Positions 20,493 through 30,363 of a stretch of DNA of 64,000 nt are shown here, one piece after another. Under the pieces are notes generated by a model. The model had not been told where the DNA came from. It saw only the letters and a program-made list of their open reading frames with translations, and did no database searches. The position numbers were made by a program, and so were the translations under genes. The DNA lies in assembly GCA_902574035.1 (NCBI GenBank), contig CACGMC010000002.1:186001-250000 (forward strand). The letters are read 5' to 3'. Each line of letters opens with the position of its first letter. The first letter of the stretch is position 1. The stretch is from an uncultured Pelagibacteraceae bacterium (lineage in GTDB: Bacteria > Pseudomonadota > Alphaproteobacteria > Pelagibacterales > Pelagibacteraceae).

Positions 20493-21550
20493 TTAAACAT
20501 TCTCCAAATACTGCCGTTATCAGAAATTAAATAAATTTCTCCTGTTTTTTTATGAATTTTAATATCTCTTATTCTTCCAATATTTCCCTTAAATATTATT
20601 TGTTCAACAACAAATGAGTCTTTAAAACTAATTTTTCTTAATGACTGATCTTTTAACGCTGTAACAAGTGCATCTCCATTCCATTCCTTAAATTCTTCCC
20701 CTTTGTAAATTGCAATTGCACTTGCTGCTATAGATGGTACCCAGTATTTTATAGCCTTGGTAAATCCTGGCTTCCATTTTGGACCAATTTTTGTTCCACT
20801 ATAATTAGTCCCACCCCATCCTAATATTTTCCAACCATAATTTTCACCATAGTTTGCTGTACCAAACCAATCACCTCCCTTTGCGCCATGATTGCTTAAA
20901 TAAATTTTATCATCAAATGGTGATAAAGCCATTCCTTGAGGATTTCTTACGCCTATCTGATAAATTTCAGGTAACCAATCATTTTTGTTTTTAAATTTTG
21001 GATTATCTTTTGGGATAGACCCATCTAAATTTATTCTAATAATACTGCCAGGATGCTTTTGAGGATCTTGGGCAATCATTCCCTCACCTCTTTCTCCAGC
21101 CGTTATGAAAAGTTTGTCTTTTTTTATAACTAATCGTGAACCAAAATGATATCCAGAATTAATTGGGGGTTCAGCTCTAAAAATATTTTTAAAACTTATA
21201 TTTTTATTATTAAATACTCCTCTTGCAACAGACGTGCTAGAATGCCAATTACCTCTATTTTCAGAATATGAAACATAAACATATTCATCATGAAATAAAA
21301 CATCTAACAAACCACCTTGCCCATCTTCTAATACGGATAAATTATGTTTAATAACCGATTTTGTTTTATCTTTTAAATTTACAACTAAAAGATTTCCAGG
21401 TTTTTCTGTAATTAAAATATTAGTTTCATCAATGAAAGATAAACTCCATGGTTTGTTCAACCCATCTAATATTTTGATAAGTTTTATTTCAGAGGAATAT
21501 GAGTAGGAAAAGGTAAAATATATTAAAAGTGATAAGAACGTTTTTTTCAT
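20489..21550 (-). CDS. PQQ-dependent sugar dehydrogenase family (soluble aldose dehydrogenase-like), secreted
   Basis: Signal peptide; LDGLNKPWSLSFID, GGLLDVLFH, GVRNPQGMALSP, NYGWKILGWGGTNYSG. Confidence 0.88.
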   Translation of the reverse strand: MKKTFLSLLIYFTFSYSYSSEIKLIKILDGLNKPWSLSFIDETNILITEKPGNLLVVNLKDKTKSVIKHNLSVLEDGQGGLLDVLFHDEYVYVSYSENRGNWHSSTSVARGVFNNKNISFKNIFRAEPPINSGYHFGSRLVIKKDKLFITAGERGEGMIAQDPQKHPGSIIRINLDGSIPKDNPKFKNKNDWLPEIYQIGVRNPQGMALSPFDDKIYLSNHGAKGGDWFGTANYGENYGWKILGWGGTNYSGTKIGPKWKPGFTKAIKYWVPSIAASAIAIYKGEEFKEWNGDALVTALKDQSLRKISFKDSFVVEQIIFKGNIGRIRDIKIHKKTGEIYLISDNGSIWRMFK

Positions 21551-22341
21551 TTTGATAAAATAAACATTTTGTTTTTATTTGCAAAATTAATACATTTTTT
21601 TCTCTCTAAAAAAATATTTTGTTTATTCTTTACAACAATACCTTTTAAGCCTGCTAACTTACATTGTTTTAAAGTTTTTAATCCAACAGTTGGTAAATCA
21701 ACTCTTAGGTCTTGTTTTTTTTTGGGAAATTTGACTAGTACTCCATTATTTTTAAATTTCTTATTTTTTGATTTTTTTAACAAATTTTGAGTACCTCCTC
21801 TTCCTTCAATAGCTATAAGTTTATTATTTCTGACTACTGTGCCTTGGCTGAAGTTATATTTATTCAATTTATTTAATATTAAAATAGCCTTATTAATATC
21901 AGCGTTATCAACTCTGCTTGGTTTAATTTTTGTATAGATACCTTTTTTTAAAGTTAGCTCAGGACTAAAAAATAAAGAGCTTATGGTTATAATCTTTTCT
22001 CTTTTAAAGATTTCAATTATTTCTTTCAAAATAGCTGCATCACCTATCCTAGAGCTTTTTATAATTCGTGGCATGTAATAAACACCCTTAAAGTCTAATC
22101 TTAATTTAGAAAAATTGGGTTTTGTTACTTTTCCTGCAAAGAGTACCTTTTTGCATTTATTTTCTTTAAGTAAATTTATAATTTTTCCAAATTGACCAAT
22201 AGATACTTTTTTAGAGTTTTTATCTTTTTTAAATGTCCTTTTTTTACTTAAATCTATAATTAAATATTTTAATTTTTTTCTTTTAATTTTTTTTAGTATT
22301 TCTTTTGGAAAATCAGTATCTCCGAATATTAGTCCAATCAT
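21547..22341 (-). CDS. lpxI: UDP-2,3-diacylglucosamine pyrophosphatase LpxI (DUF1009)
   Basis: VLFAGKVTKPNF, IAIEGRGGTQNLL, DLPTVGLKTLKQCKLAGLKGIVV; position between lpxB and lpxA. Confidence 0.88.
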   Translation of the reverse strand: MIGLIFGDTDFPKEILKKIKRKKLKYLIIDLSKKRTFKKDKNSKKVSIGQFGKIINLLKENKCKKVLFAGKVTKPNFSKLRLDFKGVYYMPRIIKSSRIGDAAILKEIIEIFKREKIITISSLFFSPELTLKKGIYTKIKPSRVDNADINKAILILNKLNKYNFSQGTVVRNNKLIAIEGRGGTQNLLKKSKNKKFKNNGVLVKFPKKKQDLRVDLPTVGLKTLKQCKLAGLKGIVVKNKQNIFLERKKCINFANKNKMFILSK

Positions 22342-23123
22342 TATTTAGATAATGGTGTGCAAATAGGTCTTTTTTTATCTTTTTCTATAAAATCAATTAC
22401 CTCTTTAACTAAATCATTCTTTTTAAATTCGCCGTTAATATTAGCTAAATTTTCGTGAAGTTTATCTGACGAGAAGATCTTTTTATAAGCTGTATCTAAT
22501 TCTAAAATTTTTTTATTTTCATATTTTTTTCTCCTTAATCCAATTAAATTTATACCTTGTAAGTAATTCCTGTTACCAAACGATAAACCGAATGGAATAA
22601 CATCTTTAAGTACTCCCGTCATACCTCCTATCATCGCCAATCTTCCTATTCTTGTAAATTGTTGAACTGCTGAATTTCCTCCAATAACAACTGAGTCTTC
22701 TAATGTAACATGCCCCCCTAAAGGAACGTTGTTAGCTATGACAACATTATTACCAACTTTACAATCATGAGCTATGTGTGAGGAGATCATAAATAGACAA
22801 TTATTTCCTATAACTGTTTCACCTCCTCCTCCCTCTGTGCCTGGATTTATTGTTACATATTCTCTGATCATGTTGTTTTCACCAATTAAAACGCTATTTG
22901 ACTCTCCTTTGTACTTTAAATCTTGTGGCATAGTACCAATACTTGCAAATGGAAAAATTTTTGTGCCTTTGCCTATTTTCGTATTCCCTTCTATGTGAAC
23001 ATTAGAGATTAGTTCTACATCTTCTTGCAGCTCTACATTTGGTCCGATGTAACAAAAAGGACCAACTTTAACGTTATTCCCTATTTTTGCTTTTTTATCT
23101 ACAAAACTTGAATTGTGTATCAT
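22341..23123 (-). CDS. lpxA: UDP-N-acetylglucosamine acyltransferase
   Basis: Hexapeptide repeats; IREYVTINPGTEGGGGETVIG, FTRIGRLAMIGGMTGV. Confidence 0.94.
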   Translation of the reverse strand: MIHNSSFVDKKAKIGNNVKVGPFCYIGPNVELQEDVELISNVHIEGNTKIGKGTKIFPFASIGTMPQDLKYKGESNSVLIGENNMIREYVTINPGTEGGGGETVIGNNCLFMISSHIAHDCKVGNNVVIANNVPLGGHVTLEDSVVIGGNSAVQQFTRIGRLAMIGGMTGVLKDVIPFGLSFGNRNYLQGINLIGLRRKKYENKKILELDTAYKKIFSSDKLHENLANINGEFKKNDLVKEVIDFIEKDKKRPICTPLSK

Positions 23124-23124
23124 T

Positions 23125-23580
23125 TTACTTCCTATCTACTATAGTCGCTGACCACTCGGCATCTGCCATTCTTTTTCCTTCAACTTTTGCTGTTCCTTTA
23201 TATTTCCATACTCTACCGTGAGATCTTATCGCTTCTATTTCTAAGTGCAGTTCACAATCTGGTAAAACTGGATTTCTAAATTTTGCTTTTTCGACACTCA
23301 TTAAATAAACTAACTTATTGTCGTATTCTTTAGGATCAATACCACATGCTGTTAGTGCTGCTGCAGCCTGACCGAATGCCTCTACAATTAAAACTCCTGG
23401 CATTACTGGTTGGCCTGGAAAATGTCCTTGAACATAGAATCCATCTTTTTTCACATTCATTATTGCCGTAGCAGATTTCAAATGAATAATTTTGGTAAGC
23501 TTATCTATAAGGAGCATAGGTGCTCTATGTGGAAGTAATTGCTCAATTTCTTTTCTGTCAATAGTATCTTTTTTAATCAT
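23125..23580 (-). CDS. fabZ: 3-hydroxyacyl-ACP dehydratase FabZ
   Basis: LLPHRAPMLLID, GHFPGQPVMPGVLIVEAFGQAAA. Confidence 0.95.
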   Translation of the reverse strand: MIKKDTIDRKEIEQLLPHRAPMLLIDKLTKIIHLKSATAIMNVKKDGFYVQGHFPGQPVMPGVLIVEAFGQAAAALTACGIDPKEYDNKLVYLMSVEKAKFRNPVLPDCELHLEIEAIRSHGRVWKYKGTAKVEGKRMADAEWSATIVDRK

Positions 23581-23581
23581 T

Positions 23582-24541
23582 TTATTTTTTTTTTAAGAAT
23601 TCTTTAAGTGGGACTGCTGGATATCCCATCACAATTGTATCATCAGGTATATCTTTTACTACTCCGCTGCCCCCACCAATTTTAACATTATTTCCAATTT
23701 TTAAGTGTCCTGAAACTCCAGCTTGACCTCCTATTGAAACATTATTTCCCAAGGTAGAACTGCCCGCGAACCCTACTTGACCGGCTATCATGCAGTTCTC
23801 ACCAACATTTACATTGTGTGCCATATGAACTTGATTATCTAAGAAAGTATTTTTTCCTATTACAGTATTACCAATAGATCCCCTATCAATTGTGCAAGAA
23901 GCACCTATTTCAACATTATCTTCTAGTATTACTTTACCTACATGAGGAAATCTTAAATTTTTTCCTTTTAGTGGTATAAATCCAAATCCTTTTAAACCAA
24001 TTTTAGCTCCATCTTGAATGACAACATTATTGCCTACCACTGTATTTTTAATCATTATTTGTGATCCGATTGTACAACTTTTACCTATTAAAACATTTTT
24101 TTCTATAATTGTATTGCTTCCTATTATAGAGGATTTACCTATTTTTACGTTTTTTCCAATTAAAACATTATTACCAAATTTTACGCCAGGAAATTTTGAT
24201 TTATTTGGTTTTTTAAGTGAATTATCAGGATAATCTAAATCTGCGTTAGGATAAAATTTCGATGTAACTTTGGCCAACTCAAATAGCACACTTTTTACTA
24301 TTATTGCCTCACAAGTTTTAGGCAAATATCTTTTTAAATTTTCCTTAGTTATACAGCTCCCTGCTTTTGTTTTTTCCGCTAAATTTTTGTATTTCAAAGA
24401 GTCAAAAAAAGTTAAATCTAGTTTACCAGCTTTATCTAGGGTTTTTATGTCATTTACTTTGTTATTTGAAGTTGAGTGGGAAGGGAATAAAATATTTAAT
24501 TTAAAAGGTCCTTTGCTTTCAAAAAAAATATTTTTTGACAT
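23582..24541 (-). CDS. lpxD: UDP-3-O-acylglucosamine N-acyltransferase
   Basis: Hexapeptide repeats; IDRGSIGNTVIGKNTFLDNQVHMAHNV. Confidence 0.94.
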   Translation of the reverse strand: MSKNIFFESKGPFKLNILFPSHSTSNNKVNDIKTLDKAGKLDLTFFDSLKYKNLAEKTKAGSCITKENLKRYLPKTCEAIIVKSVLFELAKVTSKFYPNADLDYPDNSLKKPNKSKFPGVKFGNNVLIGKNVKIGKSSIIGSNTIIEKNVLIGKSCTIGSQIMIKNTVVGNNVVIQDGAKIGLKGFGFIPLKGKNLRFPHVGKVILEDNVEIGASCTIDRGSIGNTVIGKNTFLDNQVHMAHNVNVGENCMIAGQVGFAGSSTLGNNVSIGGQAGVSGHLKIGNNVKIGGGSGVVKDIPDDTIVMGYPAVPLKEFLKKK

Positions 24542-25068
24542 TAATTTAAATTAATTGATTTAAATTCCTTATTTAAAATTTCAATAATTTGAGATGTAAT
24601 TTCGAATTTTTTATCGCCCATTAAGACATTTTTTTTATCAATAACTACCGCGATATTGTTTTCTTGCATGTATTTACCTAATATGGGGTTAAGATTTTTT
24701 AACATTTCGTCACCGGCTCTCTTTCTTTTTTTGGCAACTTCTCTTATTGATTTTTCTCTTTCTTTATTAAGTTCAAACACCTTTTTTCTTAGTGCATCAG
24801 CTTTTTTTTTATATTCCTCTTTTGAGAGAGCGTTTTTTTGACTTATAATTTTATTTTCCTCTTCTTTTAATTTTTTTGCTGTATCATTGAATTTTTTATT
24901 AGAACTGTTTAAAAGATTTTTTAAATAATCCTGAGCTTTTTTTCCTGCTTTACTTTCATTCATTACCCTAGAATAGTCTACAAAATAAATATCACTAGCT
25001 AAAGTTTTTTCCTCATTTGAAAAAATAAAGATGGATATAAATAAAATTATTTTGAATAAATTTTTCAT
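24541..25068 (-). CDS. OmpH/Skp family periplasmic chaperone
   Basis: Signal peptide, YFVDYSRVMNES, long coiled coil; between bamA and lpxD. Confidence 0.85.
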   Translation of the reverse strand: MKNLFKIILFISIFIFSNEEKTLASDIYFVDYSRVMNESKAGKKAQDYLKNLLNSSNKKFNDTAKKLKEEENKIISQKNALSKEEYKKKADALRKKVFELNKEREKSIREVAKKRKRAGDEMLKNLNPILGKYMQENNIAVVIDKKNVLMGDKKFEITSQIIEILNKEFKSINLN

Positions 25069-27297
25069 TTAAAATGTGGTTCCTAATCTAAAGTTAAAAG
25101 ATTGATCAATGTCAGTAGTCGCCTTTGAGATATTCTTTGAAAAAATAAATGATAAAGGTCCTGCAGGAGAAAGCCAGCTTGTATTGACTCCAACTGTGGA
25201 TCTTATTTTATTTGAATCGTCTATTGTATCGCTGTAGTCAACTCCCCATACATTTCCTGCATCTAAAAATAATCCTATATCGGCGTTACTTTTTTCTGGG
25301 AAAAAATTTGGAAAATTTGCCTCTAAGTTTAAAGATGTAGAGTAGTTTCCACCTATAAAATCATCTCCATCTTTTGGTCCTATTTTTCCAGGTTCGAAAC
25401 CCCTCAGTTTTTTAGAGCTCAAGCTTAGTCTTTGACTAACTCGAACGTCCTCATCACTTATCCCATTAACGGCCGTAACGCTAAATTTGAGAGCTCCGAT
25501 TACATCATCACTGAATTCTTTATAGTGATTTGTTCCAAAACTATTTTTAATATGTGGCTGTTCAGCATATACTGGAATTTCTTGGTAAAAAGATGTTAAG
25601 AATCCTGCTGTTGGCATAAACCTTCTGTCTCTTTTATCTGTGGTAAGGGAATAATCAAATAATAGGTCAGTTGAACTTCCGGATTGATTTTTAAGTAATT
25701 GAGACGCAGTAGTATCAGTAGTCAAGTCATCATATGTAAGGCTAAGACCGGGAGAAAAGAAGATATCTTTAAATCTTTCATAAGATAAACTTACACCTCC
25801 TCCTATTACTCTATTTTCATAACCAGAGTCAGATTTGTCATTTTGAATATTTTTTAAATAATAAGATAACTCTTTACCTGTAAAATTGTAATCTGGATCA
25901 GTGTAAGAAATTGAACCTCTTAAAGACTCTTGGCTTACTTCGGCAGCTGCAGAAAGTGTAACACCTCTGCCTAACCAATTATTCTCCTTAACGTTAAAGG
26001 CAAAAGACCCACCATTAGTTCCTATTCCAGCTCCTGCACTTATTTCTCCAGTAGGCATTTCTTCTACTTCAATTTTAATTATTTTAGAGTTAGGCATTGA
26101 TCCTTCAGTAGTAGTTTCTTTAACTGAACCAAAAATTCTTTTTGATTTGATTTGGGAAATTGATTTGTCAACTTTTACTTTGCTGTATGGATCTCCTTCA
26201 TCTAATAGAAGTCCACTTCTTATAACAGTTTCATTAGTTACAGAATTACCTAAAATATCAATTTTTTCTACAATAATTTTTTGACCTTCAGTGACATTTA
26301 TTATTAATTCGATTGTATCATTATTTATGATTTCATTAACATTGTGTTCAATGAATTGAAGATCCTCGTTACTAATAATAAGATCTAATTCATCTAACAG
26401 TTTTTTTACTGTAAATGGTGAATAATAACTTCCAATTACCTTTTGATAAATCTTATTAAGAGGTAAAAAAACCTTCTTATCTAAAACAGGATCAACTTTT
26501 GTGCTAATCTTACTTATTTTGTATCTAGTTCCAGCATTAATGTTAAAAGTAATTTCTGCTTGAAAATCCTCTTTTAGCTCAACTATTTCAGATAAAACTT
26601 TTACATCATAATAACCCACAGATTTGTAATAATTTGTAAGTAATCTTTTATCTAACTCAATATTTGACTGATTTAAGTTAGTATTTCTTGTTAACACTTT
26701 CCAAAATTTTGACTCTTGCGAAGTTATTATATCTCTGAGTCTCCTATCTCTTATTTTTCTATCCCCTTTAAAATTGATTTTTGAAATTTTAGTTTTTTCT
26801 CCTTTTTCAATTTCGAAATAGATATTTACTCTTTTCTTTGGAAAATTTTCTACTTTAGATTTTACCTCTAAGAAGTTAAAACCGAGTGAAGAATATAATC
26901 TTTTAATAATTATTTCATCTTCCACTATTAATGATTTAACAAATGGTCCATTTTTTTTTGATTTAATATTTTCTTTGATAGCTTCTTTGTACTTGTTAGC
27001 ATCTTCACCAACAATTATTATTTCATTAATAACTGGGTACTCTACCAATTTGATAAATAAAGTTTGATCAGTAACTGATATATCAATATTTTCAAAAAAA
27101 TTTGTAGAATAAAGGTTTTTAATAATTTGATTTATCTTCAAATTGTCAATATTTTGATTTATCGAGATATCACCATAAACTTTAACGGTTTCATCACTAA
27201 CTCTTTCGTTCCCTGTGATCTCAATTTTTTTTATGATTTCACCGTTAAGATTACTAGAGAATAACAAAAAAGTTATAATTATTAAAATTTTTTTCAT
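25069..27297 (-). CDS. bamA: Outer membrane protein assembly factor BamA
   Basis: POTRA repeats and C-terminal Omp85 barrel (GPLSFIFSKNIS...FNFRLGTTF). Confidence 0.95.
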   Translation of the reverse strand: MKKILIIITFLLFSSNLNGEIIKKIEITGNERVSDETVKVYGDISINQNIDNLKINQIIKNLYSTNFFENIDISVTDQTLFIKLVEYPVINEIIIVGEDANKYKEAIKENIKSKKNGPFVKSLIVEDEIIIKRLYSSLGFNFLEVKSKVENFPKKRVNIYFEIEKGEKTKISKINFKGDRKIRDRRLRDIITSQESKFWKVLTRNTNLNQSNIELDKRLLTNYYKSVGYYDVKVLSEIVELKEDFQAEITFNINAGTRYKISKISTKVDPVLDKKVFLPLNKIYQKVIGSYYSPFTVKKLLDELDLIISNEDLQFIEHNVNEIINNDTIELIINVTEGQKIIVEKIDILGNSVTNETVIRSGLLLDEGDPYSKVKVDKSISQIKSKRIFGSVKETTTEGSMPNSKIIKIEVEEMPTGEISAGAGIGTNGGSFAFNVKENNWLGRGVTLSAAAEVSQESLRGSISYTDPDYNFTGKELSYYLKNIQNDKSDSGYENRVIGGGVSLSYERFKDIFFSPGLSLTYDDLTTDTTASQLLKNQSGSSTDLLFDYSLTTDKRDRRFMPTAGFLTSFYQEIPVYAEQPHIKNSFGTNHYKEFSDDVIGALKFSVTAVNGISDEDVRVSQRLSLSSKKLRGFEPGKIGPKDGDDFIGGNYSTSLNLEANFPNFFPEKSNADIGLFLDAGNVWGVDYSDTIDDSNKIRSTVGVNTSWLSPAGPLSFIFSKNISKATTDIDQSFNFRLGTTF

Positions 27298-28478
27298 TTG
27301 TTTTTATCTCTAAAAATTTGCATCGCTCTACTTCTTGTCCAATTATCAATTATTAAAATTGTTTTTAAATTTGAGGGTTTTTTTATAGCATATTTTCTCA
27401 TTTTTGGGTCTTTTAAAAGGTCAAATAGATAATTGATAATTGAGCAAAAACTCATATTTTTTTTTAAAAATTGATCAACAAATATTTCATTAGCTGCATT
27501 TAAGATAATTGGCAGTGACGTATATTTGTCCAATATAGGTTTTAGTTTTATAGCTGGAAATTTTTTAGAATTAACCTTTAAAAAATTTAAATTTTCGACT
27601 AGATAATTTTTTTTTGACTTTAAAACTATATTTTTTATTTTTTTAACCTCAAAATTATTTTCAAATAAAGCATTGCCTATTGGTATTGACATGTCAGTTT
27701 CGAAGTACAAAAATTTGTATAATCCATTTTTAAACTTCACTATCGCATGAACTAAAGATTGCGGATGTATTAAAATTTCAATTTTATTAAAATCAATAGA
27801 AAATAGTTTTTTGGCCTCAATTACCTCAAAAATTTTATTCATTAAAGTTGCTGAATCTATAGATATTTTTTTTCCCATTTTCCATTTAGGATGATTTATA
27901 GCTTGAGATGGTTTGATTTTATTCATCTTGTTTAAAGGATAATTTAAAAATGGTCCTCCTGATGCTGTTAAATATATTTTTTCAATACTATTTTTGCTTA
28001 CATTATTTATTAAATTCATTATGGAAAAATGTTCTGAGTCTACAGGCAAAATTTTGACTTTATATTTTTTTACAAGTTGTTGGATAACTTCCCATCCACA
28101 AATAACAGACTCTTTATTAGCAATGAGTATTTTTTTACTTTTTTTAATTGCACTTAGACTTGGTTGTAGTCCAGCTATACCAGAAATGGCTAAAATAGAA
28201 ATATCAGATTTTTTAAATTTATATTTATAAAATTCTTTTGAATTTAATATTGTTACTTTTTTTTGGGAAAATTCAAACTTAATTTTTTTGTATGTTTTGT
28301 CGTCAAAAACTACAAAATAAATTGGTTTATATTTTTTTATTATAAATTTAATTTTTTTATAATTTTTATACCCAGTTAAAATATAAAACACATATTTTTT
28401 ATTATTTTTTTCAAATAATTTAAAAGTGGAGTCCCCAATTGAGCCTGTACATCCGTAAATAGATAATTTTTTTTTCAT
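27294..28478 (-). CDS. dxr: 1-deoxy-D-xylulose 5-phosphate reductoisomerase
   Basis: IYGCTGSIGDSTF, ANKESVICGW, PVDSEHFSI, TASGGPF, NHPKWKMGKKISIDSATLMNK. Confidence 0.96.
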   Translation of the reverse strand: MKKKLSIYGCTGSIGDSTFKLFEKNNKKYVFYILTGYKNYKKIKFIIKKYKPIYFVVFDDKTYKKIKFEFSQKKVTILNSKEFYKYKFKKSDISILAISGIAGLQPSLSAIKKSKKILIANKESVICGWEVIQQLVKKYKVKILPVDSEHFSIMNLINNVSKNSIEKIYLTASGGPFLNYPLNKMNKIKPSQAINHPKWKMGKKISIDSATLMNKIFEVIEAKKLFSIDFNKIEILIHPQSLVHAIVKFKNGLYKFLYFETDMSIPIGNALFENNFEVKKIKNIVLKSKKNYLVENLNFLKVNSKKFPAIKLKPILDKYTSLPIILNAANEIFVDQFLKKNMSFCSIINYLFDLLKDPKMRKYAIKKPSNLKTILIIDNWTRSRAMQIFRDKNK

Positions 28479-29134
28479 TGGGTAAATACTAATATTAAGA
28501 CGAATGTTAACCCTACAGGTATTCCTAATAAGATTCCATCTATTCTATCAAGTATACCGCCATGACCAGGTAAAATATTGCCAGTATTTTTTATTGCAGA
28601 TTTTCTTTTCAAATAAGAAAAAAATAAATCTCCTAACTGAACACTAAGCGATATAAAAAAACCTAGAAGAATATTGCTCATAAGTTGGGTATTAAAAATA
28701 TAACCAAGTAGAAAAGAGCTCATTAAAATTGAAAGTATAAATGAACCTATACTCCCAGATAAAGTTTTATTTGGACTAATTTTTGTTAATTTTGGTCCCT
28801 TAAATATTTTGCCAAATAGAATCCCGCCTATATCTGATGAAATACATATAAGTAAAATAATAAATAATATTATTTTAAAATGAATATCATTTAGACCTAA
28901 GATAAAAATTAATAAAATAAAGAAGATATATATTGCAAACACACAATTGAGAGAAAAATTTTTAATATGATTATTTTTTATTAATTTTTTTGATAATTTT
29001 GTAAATTCAACGAAAGATAAAGAAAAAATAACAATAGAAACAAATAGATACACTATTTTGCTTAGGAACATTAAAATTAATAACAAAAATAAAAATAAAC
29101 TTGTATTAATTCTTTTGCTTATTTCTGATTTCAA
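28475..29134 (-). CDS. cdsA: Phosphatidate cytidylyltransferase
   Basis: KISPNKTLSGSIGS...VQLGDLFFSYLKRKSAIKNTGNILPGHGGILDRIDG. Confidence 0.93.
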   Translation of the reverse strand: MKSEISKRINTSLFLFLLLILMFLSKIVYLFVSIVIFSLSFVEFTKLSKKLIKNNHIKNFSLNCVFAIYIFFILLIFILGLNDIHFKIILFIILLICISSDIGGILFGKIFKGPKLTKISPNKTLSGSIGSFILSILMSSFLLGYIFNTQLMSNILLGFFISLSVQLGDLFFSYLKRKSAIKNTGNILPGHGGILDRIDGILLGIPVGLTFVLILVFTQ

Positions 29135-29806
29135 TTAGATTCCTCCAAAATTTCTTTTTGCTTTATAATAATGTTTTAAAACTTTATGTAAATCTTTTGG
29201 TGAAAAGTCAGGCCACAACTTATCTAAGAAATATAACTCTGTATATGCTAGTTGCCATAACATGAAATTACTTAATCTTTTTTTTCCTCCAGTTCTTATT
29301 AAAATATCAGGGTCTGGGATGTTTTTTGTGTATAAATTATTTTGAACATTTTTTTCTGAAATATTTTTTGATTTAATTTTTTTGAAAGTACTCATTAATT
29401 CTTTTTTGGATCCATAGTTTAAGGCTAGATTAACTAAAATTCTTTTATTTTTTTTTGTTTTTCTTACTGTTTCTTTTAAAATAAATTTTAGCTTATTAGG
29501 TAATTTATTTAATTCTCCGATAATATTTATCTTAATATCGTTATGGATTACATTCTGTAATTCTGATTTAAAGTAAGAACTTACTAAATTAAATAGAAAA
29601 TTTATCTCTGTTTTTGGTCTTTTCCAATTTTCAGTTGAAAAAACATAGAATGTTACTACGGGTATCTTAAATTTAATTGACGACTCTACTATTTTCTTTA
29701 CTGTTTTTACCCCAGCATAATGTCCTGAGTTCCTGTTATTTTTTTTTTTCTTCCCCCACCTTCCATTTCCATCCATAATGAATGCAACGTGGTTAAGTTT
29801 ATTCAT
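29135..29806 (-). CDS. uppS: Undecaprenyl diphosphate synthase
   Basis: HVAFIMDGNGRWGKK, FSTENWKRP, PDILIRTGGKKRLSNFMLWQLAYTELYF. Confidence 0.96.
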   Translation of the reverse strand: MNKLNHVAFIMDGNGRWGKKKKNNRNSGHYAGVKTVKKIVESSIKFKIPVVTFYVFSTENWKRPKTEINFLFNLVSSYFKSELQNVIHNDIKINIIGELNKLPNKLKFILKETVRKTKKNKRILVNLALNYGSKKELMSTFKKIKSKNISEKNVQNNLYTKNIPDPDILIRTGGKKRLSNFMLWQLAYTELYFLDKLWPDFSPKDLHKVLKHYYKAKRNFGGI

Positions 29807-30363
29807 AATTGTAAGACTTCTTTTTCTTTTTCTGAAGTTATTTTTTCTATGAGAGATATGTGATTGTCTGTAAGTTTTTGTGTACTTTTTTCATAATTTT
29901 CATTTTCGTCCTCAGTAATTTTCTTTTCTTTAAGTTTTTTCTTCAGTTCTTCATTGGCTTCTCGTCTAATATTTCTAATTGAAACTTTATTCTTCTCTGT
30001 CATACTTTTTAATACTTTAATTAATTCTTTTCTTCTTTCTTCTGTTAAGTCTGGTATTCTTATCCTAATTATCTGACCATCAATCTGTGGATTAATTCCT
30101 AAATCTGATTTTTGAATAGCGCTATCGATTAATCCAACATTTCCTTTGTCCCAAACCTGAACTGTTATTAGTCTAGCTTCTGGAACTGATATAGTTCCAA
30201 GTTGATTAATTGGCATCATTTGTCCATAAACATCTACCTTAATCATATCTAACATAGACGAATTAGCTCTACCTGTTCTTAAAGTCGAAATTTCTTTTTT
30301 AAATGATTGAATTGTTTTATCCATTTTTAAAGAATAATTTTTTTCATTAAATTCACTACTCAT
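29803..30363 (-). CDS. frr: Ribosome recycling factor
   Basis: LRTGRANSSMLDMIKVDVYGQMMPINQL. Confidence 0.96.
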   Translation of the reverse strand: MSSEFNEKNYSLKMDKTIQSFKKEISTLRTGRANSSMLDMIKVDVYGQMMPINQLGTISVPEARLITVQVWDKGNVGLIDSAIQKSDLGINPQIDGQIIRIRIPDLTEERRKELIKVLKSMTEKNKVSIRNIRREANEELKKKLKEKKITEDENENYEKSTQKLTDNHISLIEKITSEKEKEVLQL

